Assembly (NCBI GenBank): GCA_037127255.1
Contig: JBANSL010000016.1
Coordinates: 5,272,501 to 5,336,500, forward strand
Source of the DNA: Persicaria tinctoria
Lineage: Eukaryota; Streptophyta; Magnoliopsida; Caryophyllales; Polygonaceae
DNA: 64,000 nt
Direction: 5' to 3'
The notes beneath the pieces were generated by a model. It had not been told where the DNA came from, did no database searches, and was given only the letters and a program-made list of their open reading frames with translations. A program made the position numbers and the translations under genes. Positions 46,399 to 57,969 of the stretch are shown here, in pieces. Position 1 is the first letter of the stretch; every line of letters begins with the position of its first letter.

Positions 46399-49300
46399 TT
46401 ACTTGCATTGAGTCCTATTTCTGGTCGAAAGCAATTTGGTTAGTAAGTACTCGAGCCGCCTAGAGCCTGATCCTGGCTTGAGGAGGCCATAGTTGCGAGG
46501 TTGGAGGTGGGAGCACTTACCGTGCTGACTCTCACTCGCGTCACACCATCCACCATAGCTGAATTCCACCCGGCTTCTCTTGAGGAGTTCGCGGTCAATC
46601 CTGTCAAGGGCTCGGTTGTTCTGCTTGAACTTCCTGGCGAAGGGGCGGTTGCTCTGCACCATTTTCCGGTAGTCCTTGGGACCGAGAGACCTTGGGTGCT
46701 GCTTTGGAGGGACGTCCCAGGTGATGAAGTGGAGGTCGTGGTTAACTGTCGTGTTCTTGTAGCTTTCGGAGTTGCATATGACCGTTTGGAAGTACCCTTC
46801 AGGCGAGGAGACGAAGTTTGTGTAGTATAGAAGAAGTGTTCTTGGGAGGTTTTCCCATCCAAACACACAGTACTCGGCGAAAGACCTTGACAGCACAGTC
46901 CAAGCTGAGCCTGCATTTGAGACAAGCAAGCGCAATCAAATGTCGATCTAGATCTAGATCATGCCAAGGATTGAGCAGCTCACAGTGACTAATACAACTA
47001 CAACAACAATCTCACTATATCCCGTTCAAAGTAGGGTCTGGAGGGTCAAGGTGTCGAGAGGGTGTTTCCTGGTGACCCATGACAAGTCAATCCAAGACGG
47101 ACAAGATCCCACAATGACAAGCAACATACAAGGAATGGACAAGACTCACAGTGACTAATGAAATAATGAATTTTTGTATTGGTATTAATCTCTAGAACCG
47201 AATGAGTTTCAATCTCGTAGCACTGTTGTATAACATACTAACTTTTTATATACATCAATGTCAAAGAATTTTTTTAAAAATATGTCATTACAGTTGATGA
47301 CTGAATAATGATCACCTAACGTTTGGCGCAATATGTTGATTGCTTGTAGTTCGCTTAGAATAAGCGTACAATGTACAAGATGCCCTCCCCTAACGAACAC
47401 GAAATCTCAAAAGCCACAAAGCACATGCTTTTCTTCAATATATCAGGATTAGGTACAGTCTTTAAGATCATGCCAGCCAAAAAACATATTACTTGATAGT
47501 CACAAAGCACAGACAATGAAGACATTATACATATAAAGGATTTTTTTTAAAATAAATAAAGTAGGATATCTGCAGTAGGTGTGTGTCACCATCAATATTC
47601 AATACCAACAATTGCAAGAAGCCAAAGGTCACATTCTTCAAACAACCAGGAAAAACATCAGCCATGTTATTATGTTCAGATTACTACTTCCCAACAGAAG
47701 AAATGTGTAGAAGAAGGAAATGGCAAAGGACTCTTCTTGCTGTGCGCGAAGAGTAGATTAATGATTCTTCATACGGAATCAATAAGGTGCTTATTTGCGC
47801 TGATATGCAAGTTATAACTCATTCAAGTCATTTCTGGAAAGAAAAAATAAAGACACTTTTTTTCATGGAACATGTGATCTGCATAGCTGCATCTAGATTC
47901 TAGAAACTTTACATTGCTTGCCGATAATGTCAGCCTGATTTATTATCAGGTGATCCTAGCCTGTGCCTTAAGGCATAGGTTAAGAATCCCAATCTTTCAT
48001 ATGGTTTTTATCTATTTCAATAAAGGGAAACAGTTTTGGACTCTTAGAACAATAGTTATAAAGTGTATTTCAATCTAATTGCCCATGTTATGAACATGTA
48101 TTACTGATGAGTCAAACAAAGACAGAAAAACTAAAATTTGGGCAAAACCTGTGTAAAGCTTGAAAGCAGTTGGGAGAGTCCTTTGCTTGATAACCCACCA
48201 TATCTCTGATTTTTTAAGACTGTAAAGTGCTGGGTCTATTATCAGTGGTTTTCCTCTCTTATTCCTGCAAAAATTTTGGAAGAAGCAAAAAAAAAAAAAA
48301 AATCTTCCATTATAAGAATTTAAAGAATCACTCAAGTTCCAAAGCTACACCAGCAAAAAGAAAGCAAAGTACAAAGGATGAAAGCAAACCATACAATTTC
48401 CAACCCAAACGGCTTGTGTGCTGTACAAAATTAAGATCTCTTGGCATGTCAGAAAAGGCATGAATTAGATCTGAAACAGTAAAATAAGGCCATCAATTAA
48501 AAATCACCCTAAGATCTAAAACCATTTTTAAAAAAATGTATTTAGCTAGGGACCGTTTGGTATCCAAGATATCAGGCATGGGTATTGGTATCGTAAACGC
48601 ATTCCTCGTGTTAGAAATGGTCTCCTATGATATGAGTATCAAATTGATACCATTCTAACCAAACAATCTATATCAAAATTTCATACTCATACCGACATCA
48701 ATTCGAACCAAACCTATTCCAATTATAGTAAGGTCATTCCTGATACATTAAGAATCTCTTCCTAACATATATGAAAGTAGTTTGGATGTCATCAATTCTA
48801 ACCCTATCTCTACAAACCTAACTTCTTATTCCAAAACCATATCTCAGATCAAGCACGGATCTAGGAGCGAGCTGAATTTTTTAAAAATTAAAAAATAGGT
48901 AAAAATAAAATATAATATTAATGCATTTGTTTATTAGAATAAGGAGTTTTGACTTTGGTAAATGATAATGACTGGGATATGAAAATTTTAGCTCTAAGCA
49001 AAGTTTTAATTTCTGATTCCGTGTGTGACTGAAATTATACCAAACAAGCCCTAAACATAAACCAAAAATAAATAATAAATAAAAACACTCACCATACCAT
49101 CTTGAGTGACCAATGGATAATCAGAGGCACTGAGGTTAATGAACCAATCCCATTGAGAGATCTTCAAGAGGATAGCCATGGCATGGAGGGTAGTAGCAAG
49201 CATAGTGGGGCCTCTATAGGTAACCAAATTAGGTTTCCCAACAATCCAAACATTGCCCACTTGCTGAAACACAGTTTGGGTAGAAACAAACCTAGCAATC

Positions 49301-49596
49301 TCCAAGTGCTCAGATCTGGGGGCACCATGGTCTATGTGGACAAGGTAGAAGTTTGCAGGGTGATAGAGGGCAAGGAGCAAGCGCTTGAGCTTGTCAGAGT
49401 CACCATCAGAGGCTGAGATTAAGTAGGCAAAGGAGACTGGGTAGAGAGTTGAGTTGGTGGACTTGATGAATTTGATGGTTGGGGAGATTGGGAGGCTGAA
49501 ATCTGAGATGGGTCTGCCTAATTTGGCTGTCAAGTAGAGGACAGAGAAGAGGATTGATGTTAATGTGATGGTGAGGATCCACCTTTTGATGCCCAT
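46399..49596 (-). CDS. GT14 family glycosyltransferase (Core-2/I-branching type, GlcAT14-like)
   Basis: Golgi type II membrane glycosyltransferase of CAZy family GT14. Characterised plant members (GlcAT14A-C) add glucuronic acid to beta-1,6- and beta-1,3-galactans of arabinogalactan proteins. Exons (minus): 49098-49596, 48395-48470, 48149-48264, 46399-46910; frame kept across all junctions, 400 residues. The start is the Met in MGIKRWILTITLTSILFSVL, a short cytosolic tail plus transmembrane anchor; the frame extends upstream but only to a TTG. Branch-domain motifs: FAYLISASDGD, LYHPANFYLVHIDHGAP, VGKPNLVTYRGPTMLATTLH, DWFINLSASDYPLVTQDDLI, RDLNFVQHTS, KPLIIDPALY, PTAFKLYTGSAWTVLSRSFA. Length is near the family norm of 400-450. 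Which Arabidopsis member is orthologous, and the exact acceptor, are not certain. Confidence 0.9.
46970..47080. mobile_element. Au-like SINE fragment (possible)
   Basis: acaactacaacaacaatctc followed by atatcccgttcaaagtaggg and tctggagggtc resembles the conserved 3' half of a widespread plant SINE family. Lies in the third GT14 intron (46911-48148), which otherwise holds nothing I recognise. Weak. Confidence 0.35.
48546..49053. mobile_element. MITE-like element in GT14 intron 1
   Basis: Left end gggaccgtttggtatcc and right end ataccaaacaagccc are roughly inverse, and the middle has paired blocks (gatatcaggcatggg, cataccgacatc). It fills most of the 627-bp intron 48471-49097. TSD not resolved. 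Confidence 0.5.
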
Positions 49597-50615
49597 CAAG
49601 GAGATGCATATAGGGGATTTGAATTTGATGGAGGAGAGTAGGAATGTGAAATGGCAAAGCTTGGGAGTTGGGAGGGATTTGATTAAGGGGTTGATTAGAT
49701 TTGGTGAAGGTAGGAGGAGGAGTGGGAGTGAAGGGATTCTCAATTACCAACAACAAAGGTTGAGTTTAGGGGGAAAGTGTGGATGAGGTCTCCAATGGAG
49801 GGAGGGGTGCTTTTCTTTAATGCAAAGCCTTCCACTTGTCTTTAGGCAATTGGAATGGCAGCTTTTGAGAGAACTGTATTTATGTTTCTAGGCTGATCTA
49901 TTTTTCCAACTAATATTACAATGTGTATCATCTTTTAATTATTTTGAATATAAATTAATATTGATTTAAAATTAGGAATATATATAATTTTGAGTTGAAT
50001 GTGTTTTATTCGGTTGGAATTTAAGAGTTCACCAAGCCAAATTTGAAATTTCTACGTGTTGTTGCCCGACGCCCGTTGCTATATGCAACCTGCAACCAGA
50101 TCAAGTGCTATATGTATTCAGATGAAACGGGTCTACCATTTATTTACCTCACAATTTGACAGATGTTTAATAATCATTACAATTTTGCACATTTCAGGTA
50201 AATGACATACTTTCCTATGCTTTCTTATTATTTATGTTTATGTTTATATTTATATTATATATGTTGAATAAATTTATATTTGAATATAAATTAATATTGA
50301 TATAAAATTATGAATATATACAATTTTGAGTTGAATGTGTTTTATTCGGTTGAAATTTAAGAGTTCACCGAGCTGAAATCTCTATGTGTTGTTGCCCGTT
50401 GCTATATGCAACCAGATCAAGTGTTATATGTATTCAGATGAAACGCGTCTATAATTTGTTTGCCTCACAATTTGACAGATGTTCAATAAACATTACAATT
50501 TTTTTTAAATTAACACAAACGGATTCATGATCCATTCATGTTAAAATATTAAAACAAAACAGATCTATGATTTGTTACTTATATTGAATGAATCAAGGAT
50601 TCCTTCATTATTTTT
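49597..50615. other. GT14 5' flank and intergenic repeat
   Basis: Leader and promoter of the GT14 gene lie here. 49950-50170 and 50280-50490 are two diverged copies of one sequence (tttgagttgaatgtgtttta, gttgttgcccg, tatatgcaacc, cacaatttgacagatgtt): a local duplication of about 320-bp period. Confidence 0.55.
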
Positions 50616-50844
50616 GGGTGATAATCTTTACACCCCACAATTTTACTATGTGCACCACAAAAAAAAATTCTTCCTTTTATTTGTACATTCGTGCGCCTCT
50701 AAAGGCGTAGGTTTTTTTTTTTTTTTTGTTCAGCAAATCTGAACTTGTGAAAAAAGCTTTGATGTGTGCTTTTCAAGAGGCGCAGAGCTATGCCTCAAGA
50801 GGAGCAGCTCTTTGACTTATGAGGAGTACGTCTATGACTCCTCA

Positions 50845-53050
50845 TGTAAAGACCGAAAATTTTAATTATGATTAATTAAGATTTAATTAATTTCCGAGGG
50901 ATAATTCGATCAATTATCCTTCTTTTGACGATTTTGAAAACCCAGAAAAAATAAAAAATAAAAAATTTATGACATATTTTATATGGAAAGAGGATTACAA
51001 TTCCAATCTATTAGAATTCGTATGATAATTTTCCGAGAAATATTAGTGAGGCAAAAGCCTTGTCATCCGTTTATTTCGGTAATTTTCGTAACTTGTCGCG
51101 ACATTTCGGGACGTTGTTTTAACATTAAATTGCTGCCCAAACCACCCCATTTCAGCCCTTTATATGATCAAATATGAGCCATATGTTTTTGCATTAAACA
51201 AATAGAAGCCATGTTGGATGAATGACTTGTTCCTATTTGGCGCAAGGTCCCGGGAAGCTTGGAGGGGTAATTTGGTCTTTTTCAAGAGAGGCTTCGAGGG
51301 TAATCTCTCATCCACCTTCCCCTCTATAGGTTAGGATCCTTATGTGTAAATTAAGGCTTAGGAAGTGGAGCCTCTATGTGTTTTTGGTTGCGTTTTGTAG
51401 CAAACGTCAAGAAACAAAATGGATATATATGCCTCTGTAATTTGGACTTTATTTTCAATCCAACGGTCCGATTCGGCTGAAATCTTAATATGATGTTCAT
51501 GGGAATGTTATCTAACTGTCCTTCAAAAATTAGGGCGATCTAACGATTGGATCAAGAGTTATTATAATTTTAGTAACCAGTGTTTATAATAACTCGGTTA
51601 GAAAACTTGGTTAAGGGAATGCTAAGAATATGGCTAAATATGTGATGGCATAACCGAAACTTAGAGCATATAAAATACAGAAATGAAGTATACCCATAAC
51701 TTGGCTTATGATCCGATAAGAAGAAAATCGATTATGTGATAATACGATATAGATTATAACTGGTTAAGTCCGGATCACTTAACCAAAGTGCGTAATCTAT
51801 AGAATCGTGAACCTTATGTGGATGTATGTTGATTATTAGGTTGGGTACATTGCATTAGAATACCACCTAATGAAAGCTTAATGAAATTAATAGGTTCTTA
51901 TTGATTGGATCCTTGGTTGTGCACTTTATTGCTTGCTTATTCTCCGGACTCCAGGTCAGTCCCCTGGACTTACTCATGATGGATTTATGTGATACTCTTT
52001 GTCTTATCGAGAGTCTTCATGCATCACGCGACCTAGTAACATGTTTAGGAATATAAACTGGTAATATGACGTAGGATGAACTTAGTAATTCCAATAATTC
52101 ATATGTATGCTATGTGTCTATGGTAGGACGGCCATCAAAATCTGAATAAATGACTTATACTCGATGGAACACGAATGAAATGATGAAAGGCTTATGATGA
52201 GAAAGAATGAGTATGTTTGAGAAGGATGAGTATGTTTGAGAAGGATGAACTTAGTAATTCCAATAATTCATATGTATGCTATGTGTCTATGGTAGGACGG
52301 CCATCAAAATCTGAATAAATGACTTATACTCGATGGAACACGAATGAAATGATGAAAGGCTTATGATGAGAAGGATGAGTATGTTTGAGAAGGATGAGTA
52401 CGTTTGAGAAGATATTATGATATGATGGTGATGATGATGATGATACGGGCCCTTGGGTGTTTATTTCGCATTTATATATATCTATACACTTGCTTATGTG
52501 TTACATTTTAACATTCATGTAGTTTAAGTATGCCTCTTTATATGGCATTGAGTGTGTATATTTCCGATGATTGACCCCGATTTATTTCTTGTTTTTAGAT
52601 TCAGGTACCCCTTACCCGATATGACTTACTTATGTGGATGGTTGTCGGGACAGACCTTTTGGACGATTAGAGTGAGGGAGGCGCTTGACAATCGTACTCT
52701 TTTGCTCATACTTTTATCGTTTTGACCCGGCGTGGCCGTGGCGTTTTGTTGTATTTATGATTTCCGCTTTTATTTCTATTCGAAACATTTTCGCGATAGT
52801 CTAGGACAGGTAAAGCCTCCAACGGGCTTACGATCTTTTCGGGGTTCGCAATCCCCTTCTTTTGACAACTAAATCCTCCGCTTAAATGAACCTAATAATA
52901 ACTCGTACTCGGTCGTAAGATCCAAAGCTCACGGGAGAAGATCAAACTTCTCCTATAACGTTCCCCGATAATCTAGTACTCCGAACCTTATTTACCTTCT
53001 AAGTAGGTTTATGGAGGTTAATTCGGGTACTTAAATTTCGGGTCGTTACA
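50845..53050. mobile_element. Solo LTR, Ty3/gypsy type, with 5-bp TSD
   Basis: 2,206 bp from tgtaaagaccgaaaatttt to aaatttcgggtcgttaca. Ends are inverse (tgtaacgacccgaaa), the common plant gypsy LTR signature. Flanked by cctca at 50840-50844 and 53051-53055. No internal polyprotein, so it is a solo LTR left by LTR-LTR recombination. A TATA-like and a poly(A)-like region could exist but were not pinned down. Confidence 0.88.
52073..52405. repeat. 169-bp tandem duplication inside the solo LTR
   Basis: Units begin aggatgaacttagtaattcc at 52073 and 52242 and are nearly identical. A 19-20 bp sub-repeat (gaaggatgagtatgtttga) lies at their junction and again at 52370-52405, the likely cause of slippage. 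Confidence 0.9.
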
Positions 53051-54339
53051 CCTCAGTCCTGAGGAGTAAAAACTTCACAAACTAACAATATTTTTCCTTT
53101 TTAATTAATAATAACAATATTTTTTATATTATATAATTTTTTATTTTCTTTCAATTATTATTGTATTTTAAACATGACTTAATTTTTTAGATAATATTCT
53201 ATCTTAAAATTTTCATAATATATTAATTAGCTAAGTTAAATCATGACTTAATTTTTTTTAACTCTAGACATTTCATAATGTATTTTAAACATTTCATAAT
53301 ATATAATATATTCATTAGCTAAGTTAAAATTCTCCGTATATGCCGTCGAATTTAACATAGATTCATGTATGTTTGAATAAATTAATTTATAAATTGGATG
53401 TTAGTGCCAAATTTATTTCAATTATAACAAATTAAAAGATCTTGTATGTACATTAATATATTCTCCTTTGACTATCATCTTTGAGTTAGTTAGCCTGAAC
53501 AAGATACTAAGAAGTTAGACTGAAAAGATATTATAAGAATTAATTTTAGTTTTCTTTTAACGTACATAAGTGTCTTAGAAAAAACATAAACTTATTTTAT
53601 AAAAAGGTATATGGAAAGAAATGCATGATCGTATGAAAGTATTGAGTTTTCTCATCTAACAATATTTGGTTTTTAAAACATCATTGTTGTTTTTGTTATT
53701 ATTATTATTTAGGCAAAAAACTATAGTCATTTTGAAAACATAGTCAATGTTCATACTTATATTGGCGTGTATGAAACTTTTTACATGCAATAAATAAGAT
53801 TTATTTTTGTTACGAATATTGGTAGGGATATTATTAAATTGAATAATATTTCAGAAGGTATTGAGTTTTTTTTATCTAATATTGTATATGAAAAGAAACT
53901 AAGAAAGTATGAAACTAATATCATGAAAGAGAGAATATATAAGTTGTGAAGTAATTTTTTGTGGTGTAAACATCAAACGCGTGAACAAATTTTTATAAAT
54001 TTTTTATATTATATAAAAAAATTATATTATATAATTTTTTTTATTTTCTTTCAATTGTTATTTATAATGAAGAGCTATAATTGGGTAAAAATTATATAAA
54101 AATATCTAATAACACTTCATAATATATACTCATTTCATTATATCTTATCTTAAATGTTTCATAATAACATTAGATAATATTCTATCTTAAAATTTTCATA
54201 ATATATTCATTAGCTAAGTTAAATAACGACTTATAGTTTTTTTCCTCCATACATTGCATAATATTTCATCTTCAATATTTCATAATATATTCGTTACCTA
54301 AACATTTCATAATGCATCTTAAACATTTCATAATATATA

Positions 54340-54575
54340 CTCCCTCCGATCCAAAATATAAGTCGTTTGACTTTTCAACACGTATTTCAAGAAGCCCAAA
54401 ACTATATAAAATATCAACTTTTTTAAAATTATTTTTTTACAACTTAATATTTGTTGGTAATAAGTATTGAATTGTAAAAAAAAAAAAAAAAAAAAAGTTA
54501 ATATATTATATAGTTTTTAGCTCCTTAAAATACGTGTTAAAAAGTCAAACGACTTACATTTTGGATCGGAGGTAG
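54340..54575. mobile_element. Stowaway MITE
   Basis: 236 bp, TA-flanked. Left ctccctccgatccaaaatat; right attttggatcggaggtag. Long arms (aagtcgtttgacttttcaac against gtcaaacgactt). The corresponding unoccupied site is at about 53303. Confidence 0.93.
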
Positions 54576-54615
54576 TAATATATTCATTAGTGTGTTAGAA
54601 AAACATACTTATTTT

Positions 54616-55305
54616 CAGGGGTGGGCATGGGACGGGACGGGATTGGGGTAATTCCGCGTCCCGTCCCACGTATTTTTTGCGGGACGGGATTGACATTTTT
54701 TTTTTCAAATCCCACCAGGTCTTATCCCTCTCGGGACGGGACGGGACAGGATTTGTCCCTCATAAAAAAAAAGATTAAAATACAAGCCAAAATTAACATG
54801 TACAAAGTTACAAATGAGGTGCAAATTAAAATCATAATAATGTCATTACATAATTTTTTTTAAAAAAAAAGGTAACCTCTCTTAATAGACTAACAGTAAG
54901 CATTTACAAACACAGTGTCTTTTTATTTTAAAGGGCTAACAACCCAACACTAAATAGACTAACAGTAAGTCGGTAGGCCACCAAACTACTTACTGTATTT
55001 GTTATATATTTTTATTTTTAATGTTTTTATTATTATTTTAAAATTTAAATTTTAGGTTTAAATAAATGTTAAGGTATAATATAAGTATATTTTAATTATT
55101 TTAATTAAATATATAAAATTTTATAAATATATGCGGGACGGGACGGGATTTGCGGGATTCGAACTCTTCGTCCCGCGTCCCGTCCCTCGTAATTTTTGTG
55201 GGACGGGATCAGGACGGGATTGAAATATTTTTTCCTAAATCCCACCGGGATCAGGACGGGATCGGGACAGGATGCGGGACGGGACGGGATTTGTGCCCAC
55301 CCCTA
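54616..55305. mobile_element. hAT MITE with GGGACGGGAC sub-terminal repeats
   Basis: 690 bp; ends caggggtgggcatggg and gtgcccacccct(a) are inverse. TSD cttatttt at 54608-54615 and 55306-55313. Many gggacgggac/gtcccgtcccg repeats near both ends, the usual transposase-binding arrangement for hAT elements. No coding frame. Confidence 0.93.
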
Positions 55306-55380
55306 CTTATTTTATAAAAAGGTATATGAAAAGAATTGAAGGTATGAAAGTATAGAGTTTTCTTATCTAATATGGAAATA

Positions 55381-57246
55381 AGGTATGAAACTAATATAAT
55401 TTCAAAAAATTATAAAAGTATTGTACCTAAAGAGAATCGAAAATACATTTTTAGCAAACCATTATAATTATATGTTTTTAGTTAAATACAAAGTTTTTAG
55501 CTAAGGGTTTTCTGTAACAAAAATACATTTTTCATCATAAAATTATTTCAATTAATGATATTACCTTAGCAAACCAATATAAATCTAGCTATTTTATAAC
55601 AACCCATTGGAATTGTTCTCAAGAAAAAAATATTATATATTTTTATATCTGATAAAATGTGAGGATGAAAGAAATTTCTTTTTAAATAAACCATAATATG
55701 TATTGATAAATTTCTTAATGACTAAAATTTCTTCTTTATAATATTCACCATAATTAACACTTACATGTACATATATTGCAGATTTATGTATTTTAGTTTA
55801 CAATAAACTTATTATATACAAAAGTAAGATTTCTTTTATACATACAACAGTTTAATGAGTATTGGTAAGGGTATAATATGCTTTAAATTGGTTTTGTTCG
55901 ATAATGCATCGATTGAATGGTTCAAAATGAATAACACACACCAAGAGATTGAATAAATATGTGAATTATAAATTCAATTGGCGACTAAATCTATAATTAA
56001 GGAGAATTTATCCCATCTTGACTTATTTAAATTTTTTTAGCTTTAAAAACAACACCTTAGAGTTTTGTCTTTCTTTTCAAACTATTTTTGAATTATTATT
56101 TCTTTAGTTTATCTGGTAAACTAATAAATATTTTTAAAATAATAAATTTGTTTTAAAAAAACGTGTGTTATATAATTAGTATATAAGTTCAAATTCTACA
56201 CATATATAATTTGATTGATTCTTACTTTAAAATGAAAGATAAGGCTTTGTTTTTAAATTTAGAAATAATATAAAAATAATAAATAGGTGGATAAATATTT
56301 TATATGTTATGTATTAATTGACATTGAAAATTCTAATTGGTTTAAAAGTTTTGCGACTACATTATTTTTTAAAAAATTTATTTTTTAATTAATATCAATA
56401 TAATTCTCCATAATAATCTGCATTAATCTAATTAAATATATTCACGCATTTAAATAAAATTAAAATGTTATCATATATGATTCTTTTTATATTGGACAAA
56501 ACTTGATTCTTTTTAACTTACCCAATGCAATTATTTTTATCTGAATTTATTATTATAAAATAAAAAATTTAAATAATTATACATTATATATAAAATTATA
56601 CATTTTTAAAAAATAAATCACATTTTTAAATAAAAAACGTTGTGCCTCTTGATTCATAGAGTTATGATTCAAGAGGGGCAGGGTTGAAAAAAATAAAAAA
56701 AAAACCTGCGCCTCTTGATTCATATAGCTATGAGTCTATGACTCAAGAAGGGCAGGGTTTCACAAATAAAAAAAAACTTACGTCATAAGAGGCGCAGACC
56801 TGTGACTTAAGATGCGTACGGATTATAATTAAAATCGAGCTAATGAAATTTGTGGTGTACATAGTAATTTTTTGCGGTGTAAACATCAAACGCGTTATTT
56901 TTTCAATGTCAAACGTATTTAATGCTGGATATGTGTCAGGTTGAGGTTCAAACGAATTTAGAATCCGTTCATGTGAGTGTATACAACACATATTCTCGAT
57001 GAATATAAGCTTGCCGTTTCTATGCTACAATTTTTTTGAGTTTACCAATCCCAAGTCCCAACCCACCAAGAAAAGAAACACACACTATGAAGCAAAAATG
57101 GAATATTTGTGATAACCCACCCGCCTATATGATAGAAAACACCAAATTTTGCACAATCATTGGGAAAAATTAACTTCAAGGTAAAGAAAACACTAAATTT
57201 TGTCTAAGAGGGAGTCTTACCAAAATGCATATTTCATAACGGCTAC
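55381..57246. other. AT-rich remainder of the composite element and HSP20 upstream
   Basis: 56640-56830 has three diverged copies of a gcctcttgattcatagagct-type phrase, also present in part at 50690-50840 on the other side of the composite element. No gene. Confidence 0.4.
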
Positions 57247-57357
57247 TATAAAATGAGAAGTATCCACCAAGAGGGTTCTTCACACAGCAACCTAAGATCA
57301 AAAGTATTCACTTGATCAGAAATATTTTTATTGCAAAATCGCAAACATAATCGTTCA
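57247..57357 (+). promoter_or_regulatory. TATA box and leader of HSP20-like gene
   Basis: tataaaa at 57247-57253, 105-111 bp before the ATG at 57358. A clear heat-shock element was not identified. Confidence 0.55.
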
Positions 57358-57969
57358 ATGACAACGAAGACGAAGCCTATAGCTTCCCCCACCAATGTTT
57401 CACCAATTTACTGCGATTTTGAACCCTTGTGCGAATGGAAGAGAGGCGAAGACTTGCTCATCGTGCACGTTCCAGGTAAACGATGAATCCATCTTTGTAG
57501 TATATATAGCTACTTGACATGATAGATAGCCATATCAAATCTACGAATCGATCAAATCCTTGTAGAGTTCAAGAAGGAGCATTTAAGGGTACAAGTGAGC
57601 TCCTCCGGGGGCCTGAAAATCAATGGAGAGAGGCCCCTAGAAGGAGAGAAAGCGGCCATAAGGAGCCGCTTCTCCAAGGAAACCCGAGTCCCAGAAGGAT
57701 GTAACGTCGCTGATGTCAGTGCAATGCTTTGTAAAGGCAAGCTCACAATTTCAATGCCAAGGAAATCTCTCAATGTTCCCCCTCCATCTTCAAAATGTGA
57801 GGTAGACGAGGAGGGAGAGGAAATGATAGGGTTCGGAAGGTTTAAGGTCGCAAAGGAGACGGCTTTGAATGTCGGGATTGCAGTGGTTGCATTTGCAGCT
57901 ATTGGTGCTCTTGTGATTTTCAAGCCTCAAACTCCGCCTCCGCCTTCATCTGCCAACCTGAGTGAATAG
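57358..57969 (+). CDS. HSP20-like protein with C-terminal membrane anchor (RTM2-like)
   Basis: Small-heat-shock-protein-like (alpha-crystallin domain) protein of the RESTRICTED TEV MOVEMENT 2 type, a plant family with a C-terminal transmembrane segment, linked in Arabidopsis to phloem and to limiting potyvirus spread. Exons 57358-57475 and 57566-57969 join (G|AG) to 173 residues. The domain covers about 15-115: FEPLCEWKRGEDLLIVHVPE, FKKEHLRVQVSSSGGLKING, ERPLEG, then FSKETRVPEGCNVADVSAML and GKLTISMPRK. A charged linker follows, then the membrane helix VGIAVVAFAAIGALVIF at about 148-164 and a short Pro-rich tail. No I-x-I motif after the domain, so ordinary oligomeric chaperone assembly is unlikely. 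The antiviral role is not implied for this copy. Convergent with PNPase. Confidence 0.88.

Larger units (their letters stand above)
53160..55380. repeat. Diverged local duplication (53.16-53.65 and 54.16-55.38 kb)
   Basis: Both copies carry, in order, agataatattctatcttaaa, taattagctaagttaaat-type, aaacatttcataatatata, ttagaaaaa-acata and cttattttataaaaaggtat. Copy two is expanded by a Stowaway and a hAT insertion at sites intact in copy one. Confidence 0.75.
50616..56894. mobile_element. Composite TIR element, AT-rich, with nested insertions (candidate)
   Basis: The left end gggtgataatctttacacc plus a later actatgtgcaccacaaa matches the inverse of the right end (tttgtggtgtacatagta, then gcggtgtaaacatcaaacgcg). 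Outside these lies ttattttt on both sides (50608-50615, 56895-56902), a plausible 8-bp TSD. The interior has no coding frame; it contains internal duplications, a solo LTR (50845-53050), a Stowaway MITE (54340-54575) and a hAT MITE (54616-55305). A third copy of the end motif (tttgtggtgtaaacatcaaa) at about 53959 suggests two related elements in tandem. Superfamily unknown. Confidence 0.5.

Noticed and set aside
46440..46925. 161-residue alternative frame over the GT14 last exon
   Set aside because: Ser/Thr-rich shadow; the other frame carries GT14 motifs and the correct splice phase.
52073..52410. CRISPR-like direct repeats
   Set aside because: Plant nuclear DNA; the units are contiguous tandem duplications without spacers, inside an LTR.
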